64,000 nt of DNA from a marine group bacterium Sva0996 bin134. Lineage in GTDB: Bacteria; Actinomycetota; Acidimicrobiia; Acidimicrobiales; Bin134. Below, one piece after another: positions 16,916-25,173 of the stretch; the first letter of the stretch is position 1, and every line of letters begins with the position of its first letter. The notes beneath the pieces are model-generated. The model was given only the letters and a program-made list of their open reading frames with translations, made no database searches and was not told the DNA's origin. A program made the translations under genes and the position numbers. The DNA lies in assembly GCA_002239105.1 (NCBI GenBank), contig MPNQ01000009.1, forward strand, positions 44,576 to 108,575. Reading direction: 5' to 3'.

Positions 16916-17044
16916 CCATGTGGGTCGCCGCTTTGTAGGGGGTTCTCATCCGACAGGTCGGATTCGGACCAGGGCACGCGGATTTCAAGGGAAACACGGC
17001 GCTGATTTGGTGCCCAAACCTGATGGAATCTCAAGGAGCCAGTG

Positions 17045-18457
17045 GTGCGAATTCATTCTCGTCCCAAACTCGCCGGATCGGGTCGCCTAAAGGCTCTCCG
17101 AGTCCCCAATTCCAAGCGCATGGCGGGTTGCCGTTTGGCGCGCCTCGTTGGTGTTGTTGCGCTAGCCGCAGTCGCAGCGTCGTGTCTGCCGGTTGGTTCG
17201 GCATCGACGAGTTCAATTGCGTCCGTCACAGCCGAAGACGATCTCGCGGGCAATCCTGATACCACTTCGCCCGTTGTCCGCGTCGCAGCGGCCGCGACTC
17301 GGGGGGCCTTTTCAGCGTCCGGACCTGAGTTCGCATCCACCAGAGTCGATCTCGAGAGCTATCGCGACTCCCTGTCCAATCTCAACGTCGTGCCCGCCGC
17401 AACCGGCGGGCCGGCAGCGACCTCGACTCCCTCGGCGGTGCCTGAGCGTGTGTGGGTGGTGGCCGACGACGATCAGGCCGCAACGCTGGCGGCCCACGGA
17501 TACCGAATCGGCGACACGGTGATCGTGGCCACCGGAGACCTCCGAGCCCTCCCCCCGCAGACACGGGAGTTGATTTTCAATGCCTCTACGGTGAAATTGG
17601 CCCCCGGCCTTGATGAGGACGCGCTCTGGCAGTTGGAGGCGATCCGCCGAGGCGATGAGATCCCCGGAGGCGGACTGCTCATGTTCGATGAAGGCCTTGA
17701 TCGCCGCTTGGTGGCCATCTACGGCCATCCGTCGACATCGAGCCTTGGAGTGCTGGGTGAACAGAGCCACGATGAAGGTGTCGAGCGGCTCCGATCCATC
17801 GCCGAGGGCTACGACGCCGGCGGCGCAGTGGTGGTGCCCACTTTCGAGATAATCGCCACCGTGGCGTCGGCTGGTGCCGGCAGCGATGGGGACTATTCGG
17901 CCATGACCGCACGGGATGTGATCAGGCCCTGGGTCGAGACCGCGGCAGCCAACAACATGTACGTGGTTCTCGATCTGCAATCGGGACGAAGTGACTTCTT
18001 GAGCCAGGCGAAGGCATACGAGGAGTTCCTCCGCCTTCCCCACGTCGGGCTGGCACTCGACCCTGAGTGGAGGCTCAAGCCCCACCAGGTCCACCTCGAA
18101 CAAATCGGCACAGTGGACGCGGCCGAGATCAACCAGGTAGTGAGATGGCTGGCCGGCATCGTCCGCAAAGAGGCTCTGCCCCAGAAGCTGCTGGTGCTCC
18201 ACCAATTCCGCTTCTCAATGATTACCAACCGCGAACTCATTGAGACTCCCCCCGAGCTGGCGGTGCTGATCCACATGGACGGCCAAGGTCCGCTGAACTT
18301 GAAGTACAACACCTGGAACTTCTTGACCAACGAGCCCGACACCGACAAGTTCCATTGGGGCTGGAAGAACTTCTACGACGAAGACGCCCCCATCATGGCC
18401 ACCCCCGAACAAGTACTAGAACTCACCCCCAACCCGGTGTTCGTGTCCTTCCAATAG
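17045..18457 (+). CDS. Putative secreted lipoprotein of unknown function with a TIM-barrel-like C-terminal domain
   Basis: ~470 residues. GTG 17045 is chosen because AGGAG ends 6 nt upstream; ATG 17120 is an alternative that gives a compact signal peptide. The hydrophobic stretch 'LVGVVALAAVAASC' ends in a lipobox-like Cys. A Ser/Thr/Ala linker follows. The domain from about residue 130 to the end contains repeated strand-helix patterns: 'VVVPTFEIIATVAS', 'NNMYVVLDLQSGR', 'HVGLALDPEWRL', 'LPQKLLVLHQFRFSMI' and 'LAVLIHMDGQG'. Acidic residues end several strands, as in glycosidase-like barrels. I do not recognise the family. It has its own 5' region downstream of the liv operon and is convergent with the OYE gene. 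Confidence 0.65.
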   Translation: MRIHSRPKLAGSGRLKALRVPNSKRMAGCRLARLVGVVALAAVAASCLPVGSASTSSIASVTAEDDLAGNPDTTSPVVRVAAAATRGAFSASGPEFASTRVDLESYRDSLSNLNVVPAATGGPAATSTPSAVPERVWVVADDDQAATLAAHGYRIGDTVIVATGDLRALPPQTRELIFNASTVKLAPGLDEDALWQLEAIRRGDEIPGGGLLMFDEGLDRRLVAIYGHPSTSSLGVLGEQSHDEGVERLRSIAEGYDAGGAVVVPTFEIIATVASAGAGSDGDYSAMTARDVIRPWVETAAANNMYVVLDLQSGRSDFLSQAKAYEEFLRLPHVGLALDPEWRLKPHQVHLEQIGTVDAAEINQVVRWLAGIVRKEALPQKLLVLHQFRFSMITNRELIETPPELAVLIHMDGQGPLNLKYNTWNFLTNEPDTDKFHWGWKNFYDEDAPIMATPEQVLELTPNPVFVSFQ

Positions 18458-18462
18458 GGGCT

Positions 18463-20277
18463 CTAGCCGAAATCAATTCCATGGGCGTCGGCGATGACGG
18501 TGAGGATGGTGCCGGGTTGGCGGGCGTCACCAATGACTTGGACATTGAGGCCAGCGGCAAGGAGTTCGGCAGACAGTGGGTCGTAGGGGTGTTTGGCCAC
18601 AGTGAGGGTGAGGTCGGCGTCGGGGGGAGTGTCTGCCTTGGTTTGGATTTCTACGTTGAGGGCCTGAAGGCGCTCGAGGGCAGGCTGGACTACTAGGTCG
18701 AGCAGGGCGTTGGCGGCCACTCGGCGGCCTGGGGTGGTGAGAGTTACCGCCAACCCCTGGGTAGCCAGCCACTCGGCTAGGCCAAGGGCTTCGTAGCCCC
18801 CAAAGCGGTCGTCTACAACCGCGGTTGCCCCCTGAGACACGTTACTGATGTCGGGGACCTCAGCGCCGGTTGCGCCGGTGGCCGCGATGACCATTTCAGG
18901 CTGGGCTGCTTGAATCGACTCGGCATCAACAGCACAGCCGAGGCGCACGTCTACACCGAGACGGGCCAGTTCGCATTCTTGCCAGTCGCAGATGTCGCCC
19001 AGCAAGCCCCGAGTGGGCAGCTGTTGGGCCTGTCGGACTGCGCCGCCCAAACGATCCTGGGCCTCGAACAGAATGACCTCATGGCCCCGCATTACAGCGA
19101 GTCGAGCTGCCTCCATTCCTCCGGGGCCCCCGCCCACTACGACGACCCGATGGGATTGCGAGCCTGGTGAAGGTGGCGGTTCAGACTCGCGTCCCACCGC
19201 GGGGTTGACCGCGCACGACAGTCGGCCTCGGTTGAGCCCGCCGACGCAGCCATCGTTGCCCGCGATGCAGGGGCGGACCTCGGCTTCTCGCCCTCCGACG
19301 CTCTTGGCCACCAGGTCGGGATCGGCGATGTGGGCTCGGGTGAGGCCCACCATGTCAGCCGCTCCGTCGGCAATCAGCTTGTCAGCCTCAGCCAGGGTGC
19401 GGAAGCGGCCGGTCACTATGGCAGGCAAATCCACCGCAGCCACTACCGGAGCGGCTGCCTCCAGCTCGTATCCGGGAGGTTCGTGCATCCCACCCATGAT
19501 CTTGTGGGGGCGCAAGCAGCTCCCATAGGTGAGGTTCACGTAGTCAATGAGACCGTCATCGGCCAGCACCTTCACCAGCTCGGCACAATCGTGCTCGGTC
19601 ACTCCCCCGGCGCCCACTGCTTCTGATCCGACCCGCACCCCCAACACGACATCAGAGCCAATGGCCCCTCGCACCCCGCCGACGATCTCGCGGGCCAGCC
19701 GGATGCGGTTCTCCCAAGAGCCGCCGTAGTGGTCGGTGCGCTGGTTGGTGGCCGGCGACATGAACTGCTGGAGCAGGTAGCCATGGGCGATGTGGACCTC
19801 CACACCGTCGAGGCCGCCTTCAATGCTCCACCGAGCTGCCTGGGCGAAGGCATCAGTGAGCTCCTCTATGTCATGTTGAGTCATGGCCTTGGCCGGACGG
19901 CGAATGCTCGGGCCGGATAGCTCCGACGCCGACCACGGGGGGCCGCCATCGGCGGTCACGCCCTCATAGCCAAGATGTCCGAGCTGCTGGAACACCGCCA
20001 TACCGTAGGGAACCAACCGATCCATCATCCGGCGGCAGTCGTCGACCACCGAAGCCTCGTGTAGCCACAGCGTGCCCATGTCGGTGGGATGAACCGACGC
20101 GGCCTCCAATATGGTCAACCCGCAGCCACCGGCAGCCCGAGCCTCGTGGTAGGCGATCAGCTCGTCGGTGATCCGCCCCTGGCCGATGTTGGTACCGTGC
20201 GCGGTGCGCACCACCCGGTTCTTGATCTCCAGCCCATTGATCTCAATCGGCTCTAAGACATGTTCGTATAGGGCCAA
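18463..20277 (-). CDS. NADH:flavin oxidoreductase (OYE/2,4-dienoyl-CoA reductase/TMADH-like) with C-terminal FAD/NAD domain
   Basis: 604 residues. The N-terminal FMN TIM barrel is 'LEPIEINGLEIKNRVVRTAH', with 'HIAHGYLLQQFMSPATNQRT' and 'YGGSWENRIRLAREIV'. The Fe-S region 'RPCIAGNDGC' is followed by 'LSCAVNPAVG'. The C-terminal nucleotide-binding domain is 'RVVVVGGGPGGMEAARLA'. Related enzymes reduce unsaturated acyl-CoAs or enones, or demethylate amines. The usual second cluster cysteine (C-x2-C) is Gly here. The C-terminal domain is shorter than in DCR/TMADH (~670-730 residues). Convergent with the lipoprotein gene (5 bp) and 3 bp downstream of Fic 1. Confidence 0.88.
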   Translation of the reverse strand: MALYEHVLEPIEINGLEIKNRVVRTAHGTNIGQGRITDELIAYHEARAAGGCGLTILEAASVHPTDMGTLWLHEASVVDDCRRMMDRLVPYGMAVFQQLGHLGYEGVTADGGPPWSASELSGPSIRRPAKAMTQHDIEELTDAFAQAARWSIEGGLDGVEVHIAHGYLLQQFMSPATNQRTDHYGGSWENRIRLAREIVGGVRGAIGSDVVLGVRVGSEAVGAGGVTEHDCAELVKVLADDGLIDYVNLTYGSCLRPHKIMGGMHEPPGYELEAAAPVVAAVDLPAIVTGRFRTLAEADKLIADGAADMVGLTRAHIADPDLVAKSVGGREAEVRPCIAGNDGCVGGLNRGRLSCAVNPAVGRESEPPPSPGSQSHRVVVVGGGPGGMEAARLAVMRGHEVILFEAQDRLGGAVRQAQQLPTRGLLGDICDWQECELARLGVDVRLGCAVDAESIQAAQPEMVIAATGATGAEVPDISNVSQGATAVVDDRFGGYEALGLAEWLATQGLAVTLTTPGRRVAANALLDLVVQPALERLQALNVEIQTKADTPPDADLTLTVAKHPYDPLSAELLAAGLNVQVIGDARQPGTILTVIADAHGIDFG

Positions 20278-20280
20278 CAG

Positions 20281-21762
20281 CTATTCACCGCGTCGCCACT
20301 GATTCAGACCAAAAAGCAAAGCAGATTCCAACCAGGGCTCGAACCGCTTGACGACCTGTGCTTCCTCTTCCTTGTAGTTCAACTGGAAAACTTCTTGGCA
20401 CACAGGTTGGAGTTCGGTGATTTGCCCATTGTCATCTTCGCTCACGGATTTGCGGAAAAAACACATGGTGGCACCTATCACACCACGGAACTCACGTCCG
20501 ATCGCATGGAAAGACAAAAGAATTTCGGAACGACCTGTCTCAGTGATGAGCACAAGCCGGACCCACGAGTGATAGCTACCAGAGTTAGCCCAGTAATCGA
20601 AGTGTTTGGCAGTGTCGACAACTTGTTTTCTGTACCACGAACGGCGGTCACCCACATCATCAAGTCCGCAATCGGAATAAACCCGCCTACCTGGGAATTC
20701 AAAAGCAGGTCCAGACTCCAAACTATCTTGAACCTCTTCAAACTTATTCTGTGCTGTCTTGTTAAGGCCTTCTACTAGTTTCTTTACCTTCTCGTGGTCA
20801 TCCCTGGCACTCGTATTGCGCACAGAAAAATCATCATGAATTGATGCCAACATCTGCTCAAGGCGTTCTGTGTCTCTTTGGACATCCTTTGAGATACTAA
20901 GTGCCTTGAGAAACCAGTCTTTCTGAATCACTCCGAACAAGCGAATCAAAGGCTCTATATCTCCAGCGTCTGCACACTCCAATGCATCGATATAATTTCC
21001 CCTGTTATTTCTCGTAATCACTAGTGGAAACCATCCAGCACCTATTAGAACAAGAGAGGCCAAGGCTCTCGCCACGCGACCGTTACCATCTTGGAAGGGA
21101 TGTATTTGAGTGAATCTATGATGCAGCCATGCCGCTGACACATCAGGAGCTATATCCATTTCCGTATGTTCCAAATGGAGTCGAACTAGCTCATTCATCT
21201 GTCCTGGTACTTGTTCCGGAGGACAGTATTGATGCTCCTTGCCATCTGGTCGTAACGGATTATTGGGACTCTGTTTGTAAGTGCCATGATCGAGCCTGAT
21301 TCGGGTCACTCGTCCAAATTGGTCAATCCCTTCAACTTCATCTTGTTTTCTTGTCATCAAATGATGCAATTCTTTGACAAATGAAGTTGACAAATTCCTC
21401 TGCTGCTTGACGATTTCGAATAGCCATTCAACCGCATCTTGATGATCCCTCACTATCCCTGCGATGAGTTCGGGCGACTTTCCGTTCCCATCATGCACAA
21501 TCAACGATGCATCAATCCCTCGCTCAATCAATAACTGGGTCGTGCCCTGGTCGATGTTGTAGATACCCTCAATAATTCCGGTTTCGATAGCCCATTCGCG
21601 GTTTAGTCGGTCGTTGAAATCGCGAACTTGGCGATCTGAGAACTCTTCTCGCTGCTCCTCCCACAATGACAACAACGGGGGGATTTCAGTACTGGCGTCG
21701 CTATCGTCCTCGAGATCGGTGATGGGTTTCCACACGTGGTGGACTTCACATTCTCCGGCCAC
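20281..21762 (-). CDS. Fic-domain protein (putative AMPylase), class II autoinhibited type
   Basis: 493 residues. The Fic motif HPFQDGNGRVAR lies at 221-232. An N-terminal inhibitory helix motif TGIIEG (61-66) fits [S/T]xxxE[G/N], which in class II Fic proteins keeps the enzyme inactive by displacing the ATP gamma phosphate. The middle 'DHGTYKQSPNNPLRPDGKEH' is the beta-hairpin flap region over the target. The ~200-residue C-terminal part is unrecognised. The gene is visibly AT-richer and uses more A/T-ending codons than the genes on both sides, consistent with recent acquisition. Known Fic enzymes AMPylate Tyr/Thr/Ser of proteins; the target is unknown. Confidence 0.88.
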   Translation of the reverse strand: MAGECEVHHVWKPITDLEDDSDASTEIPPLLSLWEEQREEFSDRQVRDFNDRLNREWAIETGIIEGIYNIDQGTTQLLIERGIDASLIVHDGNGKSPELIAGIVRDHQDAVEWLFEIVKQQRNLSTSFVKELHHLMTRKQDEVEGIDQFGRVTRIRLDHGTYKQSPNNPLRPDGKEHQYCPPEQVPGQMNELVRLHLEHTEMDIAPDVSAAWLHHRFTQIHPFQDGNGRVARALASLVLIGAGWFPLVITRNNRGNYIDALECADAGDIEPLIRLFGVIQKDWFLKALSISKDVQRDTERLEQMLASIHDDFSVRNTSARDDHEKVKKLVEGLNKTAQNKFEEVQDSLESGPAFEFPGRRVYSDCGLDDVGDRRSWYRKQVVDTAKHFDYWANSGSYHSWVRLVLITETGRSEILLSFHAIGREFRGVIGATMCFFRKSVSEDDNGQITELQPVCQEVFQLNYKEEEAQVVKRFEPWLESALLFGLNQWRRGE

Positions 21763-21798
21763 AGGAGAATCCTACTGCCGTGATGCCCCATGCTGAGA

Positions 21799-22983
21799 TC
21801 AATAATGCATCTCACCGACCCGGTTGGCGCGGGCAAAGCAGGCGGCCGCGGCGGCGCTGCCTAGGGCCATGACCAACCAGGCCCAGGTATAGGTGCCGAG
21901 CCAGTCCACCAGCGCGCCGAAGCTCACCGGGGTGGCCAGCGCACCCATGTAGTAGCCGGTCATGGTGACGCCGGTGGCCCGGGCCACGGCTTGTGGAGCC
22001 CGATCTACCACCGCGGCGTGCATGATGCCGATGGCCGCCAGCTGGACGATGAAGCTGGCGAACAGACCGATGGTGGCCACAGCCAGGCCAAACGTCAGAC
22101 CGCTCATGGTCACGAGAATCGACGCGGTCAACACCACGCACAGCCCGACAATGAGCGGCACCCGTTTGGTTCGACCGAGATAGTCGGCCCGCAACGCGGT
22201 CAGCGACATGCAGACCGCGCCCAGTCCAGCGGCTATTCCAGCGATAGCGCCCGCCACTGGTTTGGAGGTGCCCAGCCCTTCGTCAAAGTACGGCACTGCC
22301 CAAGAAAACAGCGGCTGCGAGGAGCCGACCAAGAAGAAAGCAGACACCGCGAACCACCAGAACCCACGGGGAAGGACCGATTCTTGGCGCTGCGCCCGTG
22401 TTCGGGAGGAGCGGATGTCAGGTATGACCGCAGCGGCATTGAGCGCACTGACCACGGCAATGGTCCCGGCAATCATCAAGATGAGGTTCCAACTCCAGCG
22501 GTCGGAAGCCCAGGGCACCAAGACTGCGCTTATCAGCGCCATCGTCGGCACTCCCGACGTCTTGGCCGACAATGCCAGCGTGCGGCGGCTTTCTGGCACA
22601 GCGGCGGCCACCGCTTCATTTGTGGCCGCGTTGGTCAGGGAGTAGCCGAATCCGGCAAACACCGCGGCCCCGATCAACGCGGCGTAGCTGTCGAGGAGGG
22701 CGGCCGACCATGCGGCCACCGCCACGATCAATTGATCGGCAATCACCGCAGCACGGGTACCAACCTTCTCGGTGATCCGAGCTCCGATGATCGATCCCAA
22801 GCCGGTGCAACCGAAGTGCAGACTCACCAACAGCCCGACTCGGGCGCGGGAAATCCCGAGGTCTTCGCGCACCGCGGCGACGAAATATCCGGGGAAAAAG
22901 CCCAGGCTGGAGCCGACGCCCAGTGCCAGCATGCTGGCCGCAACCACCGCCGGGCCCCGGCCAGCTCCCGACCGAGTGCTCAC
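21799..22983 (-). CDS. MFS transporter
   Basis: ~394 residues from GTG 22983. About twelve hydrophobic segments: 'AVVAASMLALGVGSSLGFFP', 'VGLLVSLHFGCTGLGSIIGA' with the TM2-3 loop 'GARITEKVGTRAAV', 'AALIGAAVFAGFGYSLTNAA', and second-half helices ending 'YTWAWLVMALGSAAAAACF'. The alignment resembles the oxalate/monocarboxylate-like MFS branch, but the substrate is not assignable. It is divergent from the APH-type kinase gene with ~100 bp between starts. The frame is open to 23034, but that extension is not hydrophobic or conserved. Confidence 0.85.
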   Translation of the reverse strand: MSTRSGAGRGPAVVAASMLALGVGSSLGFFPGYFVAAVREDLGISRARVGLLVSLHFGCTGLGSIIGARITEKVGTRAAVIADQLIVAVAAWSAALLDSYAALIGAAVFAGFGYSLTNAATNEAVAAAVPESRRTLALSAKTSGVPTMALISAVLVPWASDRWSWNLILMIAGTIAVVSALNAAAVIPDIRSSRTRAQRQESVLPRGFWWFAVSAFFLVGSSQPLFSWAVPYFDEGLGTSKPVAGAIAGIAAGLGAVCMSLTALRADYLGRTKRVPLIVGLCVVLTASILVTMSGLTFGLAVATIGLFASFIVQLAAIGIMHAAVVDRAPQAVARATGVTMTGYYMGALATPVSFGALVDWLGTYTWAWLVMALGSAAAAACFARANRVGEMHY

Positions 22984-23085
22984 GCGTTTCCCCCAACCGA
23001 CACTTTGGGCGACGTTATCGGGCGGCAGAACCAACCCAACGGTTGGGCAACCCTTGGCAGTGGGCTAGCCCGGTACGCTCCACTG

Positions 23086-23976
23086 GTGGACTTGTCGCCC
23101 GCGGCGGTGGGACGAGCGGTATCTGAAGTGTTCGACGGAGTAGATGCCCTGCCCCGAATCGAGCGCTTGGACCGGGGGTTTTCCTGGGTGACGCTGGGCG
23201 TTGACGACGTGATCGTGCGAGTGGCCCCTCTGGGGGGAACGCTTGATCCCTACGACCCCCAAGTGGAGGAGGCCAATCTGCGCCGGGTGGAAGGAATCGT
23301 TCCCGCCCCTCAAGTGCTGGCGGTGCAGGCCGACGCTCTCAACCCCATCGGCCGACCGTTCGGCGTCCACACCCGAGTGCCGGGAAGGGTGCTGCGGCTC
23401 ACAGAAGTGACCGAGAGCCGACCGCAGTACATCTCCGCGGCGGCCCAAGCACTGGGAAAGCTGCACAGCCTGGCCGCGCCGAAAACGGTGGCCGAGGCCT
23501 ACGACGCCGAGCTCGACCGGACCGAGACCGTCTATCGACGGGCCGCTCCCGACCGCCACCCCGAGTTCGAGGCCGCGTTGGCGTGGCTGCGAGGGCACCG
23601 GCCCGACTGCGACGAGACCGCGGTGTGGTGCCACGGAGACTTCCGGTTCGCCAACATGAGCTGGACTGGGCCCGGAGAGCTGGGCGGCATCTTGGACTGG
23701 GAGCGGGCCTGGGCGGGCGACCCCATGTGCGATGTGGCCTTCACCCACCGCTTCTCCGGCTGGTGCACCATCGAAGACTCGGCCGACTACGGTCACCCGA
23801 TCGACCAAGAGCGGCTGGCCTATGCCGCCCGTTTCGAGCGGGTCCGCTCCTTCACCGCGTCGATGCGGTCCATTCGGGCCTGGCTGGACGGCCGCTCCAA
23901 CGACCACCGCCTGCTCACCATCGGCCGCCGGGGAGAGCAGGCCATGAAGACGGAGCTCGACTGGGCCAAGCCCTAG
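23086..23976 (+). CDS. Aminoglycoside-phosphotransferase-like (APH) kinase family protein
   Basis: ~296 residues from GTG 23086. N-lobe 'RIERLDRGFSWVTLGVDDVI'. The catalytic loop 'WCHGDFRFANM' supplies the H-G-D-x-x-x-x-N motif, and 'LGGILDWERAWAGDPMCDVA' supplies the metal-binding D in the ILDWE motif. The N-terminal pattern resembles the acyl-CoA-dehydrogenase-associated APH branch (ACAD10-like) more than true aminoglycoside kinases, but I cannot decide. The stop overlaps that of the convergent thiolase-fold gene by 4 bp around a shared CTAG. Confidence 0.85.
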   Translation: MDLSPAAVGRAVSEVFDGVDALPRIERLDRGFSWVTLGVDDVIVRVAPLGGTLDPYDPQVEEANLRRVEGIVPAPQVLAVQADALNPIGRPFGVHTRVPGRVLRLTEVTESRPQYISAAAQALGKLHSLAAPKTVAEAYDAELDRTETVYRRAAPDRHPEFEAALAWLRGHRPDCDETAVWCHGDFRFANMSWTGPGELGGILDWERAWAGDPMCDVAFTHRFSGWCTIEDSADYGHPIDQERLAYAARFERVRSFTASMRSIRAWLDGRSNDHRLLTIGRRGEQAMKTELDWAKP

Positions 23977-25139
23977 CCCCGTCCCAGGATCATCACGTTG
24001 TGGTACTGGGCGCCGGAACCAGCGCCGGTGACCAAGGCGATCTCGGTATCGGGCACTTGGCCGGGGCCAGCGGTGCCTCGGAGTTGCCGCGCGGCCTCGA
24101 CGATCTTGAGGGTGGGACCGCCCCAGCCGATGTGGCTGTAGCTGAGCAGGCCGCCGTCAGTGTTGAGCGGGTGGCGGCCGTCGATGCCGATGCCCGCGTC
24201 GGCCAGGTAGTCGGCCCCCTCGCCTTCGCCGCACAGCCCCAGCATCTCGAATTGGCGCACCACCTCGTAGGTGTTGATGTCGTAGAGCTCGAACACGTTC
24301 ACGTCTTGGGGACTCAACTCGGCTAGCTCGAATGCCCGGCGGGCCGCGTCGGCCCCCAAGCCCCACACCTCGTCGTAGCGAGGCGGGTTCACGTACTGCT
24401 GGCGGTGCCACTCCGATCCCCCGCCCAAAATGGCCACCGGCGGCTGGGGGAGATCCCGAGCCAGCTCGGCGGTGGTGAGCACTATGGCCGCAGCCCCCTC
24501 GGTGGCCAGGCACAGGTCCAAGAGCCGGAATGGCTCAGCCACCATCGGCGATGCCAGCACATCGGCTGCGGTGAAGGGGCCCCTCCCGGTCATCACCGCG
24601 GCGGGGTTGGCGTGGCCGGCGTTGCGGATGGCGGCGGCTATGGCGGCCATCTTTTCGGGATCGGGAGTGAAGCGGTGGCGGTACACCTGGGCCACCAGGG
24701 CGAATTGGGCCGCGGTGAGCGATCCCCAGCAGGCGATGAATTCGTTGTCGGGCCGGGTGTAGTCGGCCACGGTGGCCCCGCCCATGACCCCGGCCTGGCC
24801 GCCGAACACCACCGCTGTCTCGCACAGCCCGGCGGCGATGGCAGCGGCGGCATCCAGGGCACCGGGAACGCCCTGGGGGTAGGTGTCGCACACCCAGCGC
24901 AGCGGCCGGCCGAACACCTCGGCCCAGTCGGCCGAGCCCGGTTGGAACACCGTGCCCCCCGGTCCGGGCCAGCGGGCGGCCACGCCATCGACATCGGCGG
25001 AGGTCAGCCCGGCGTCGCCGAGCGCGGCCAGTGCGGCTCGCAAGGAGATCTCAGCCGAGGTGGTGTCGAGCTGGCGGGCCATTTCGGTGGCCGCCACCCC
25101 GACAATGGCCACCCGGTGCAGCGGATGCGAGCCCTTCAC
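23973..25139 (-). CDS. Thiolase-fold protein (lipid-transfer/Ltp-like) lacking the nucleophilic cysteine
   Basis: 388 residues. Starts 'VAIVGVAATEMARQLD', typical of SCP-x/Ltp-type thiolase-like proteins. The position where thiolases have N-x-C-A-S-G reads 'DTYPQGVPGALDAAAAI', with no Cys. The usual NP-x-GG-x2-x-GHP block reads 'LNTDGGLLSYSHIGWGG', and the terminal C-x-G-x-G block reads 'VTGAGSGAQYHNVMI'. These features fit Ltp2-type retro-aldolases, which act with a DUF35 partner in steroid side-chain cleavage, rather than thiolysis. A DUF35 gene lies two genes upstream in the same operon. Substrate is inferred only. Confidence 0.85.
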   Translation of the reverse strand: MKGSHPLHRVAIVGVAATEMARQLDTTSAEISLRAALAALGDAGLTSADVDGVAARWPGPGGTVFQPGSADWAEVFGRPLRWVCDTYPQGVPGALDAAAAIAAGLCETAVVFGGQAGVMGGATVADYTRPDNEFIACWGSLTAAQFALVAQVYRHRFTPDPEKMAAIAAAIRNAGHANPAAVMTGRGPFTAADVLASPMVAEPFRLLDLCLATEGAAAIVLTTAELARDLPQPPVAILGGGSEWHRQQYVNPPRYDEVWGLGADAARRAFELAELSPQDVNVFELYDINTYEVVRQFEMLGLCGEGEGADYLADAGIGIDGRHPLNTDGGLLSYSHIGWGGPTLKIVEAARQLRGTAGPGQVPDTEIALVTGAGSGAQYHNVMILGRG

Positions 25140-25173
25140 ACCCGACGACCCTCACCCCAATACCGGGAGCGGC

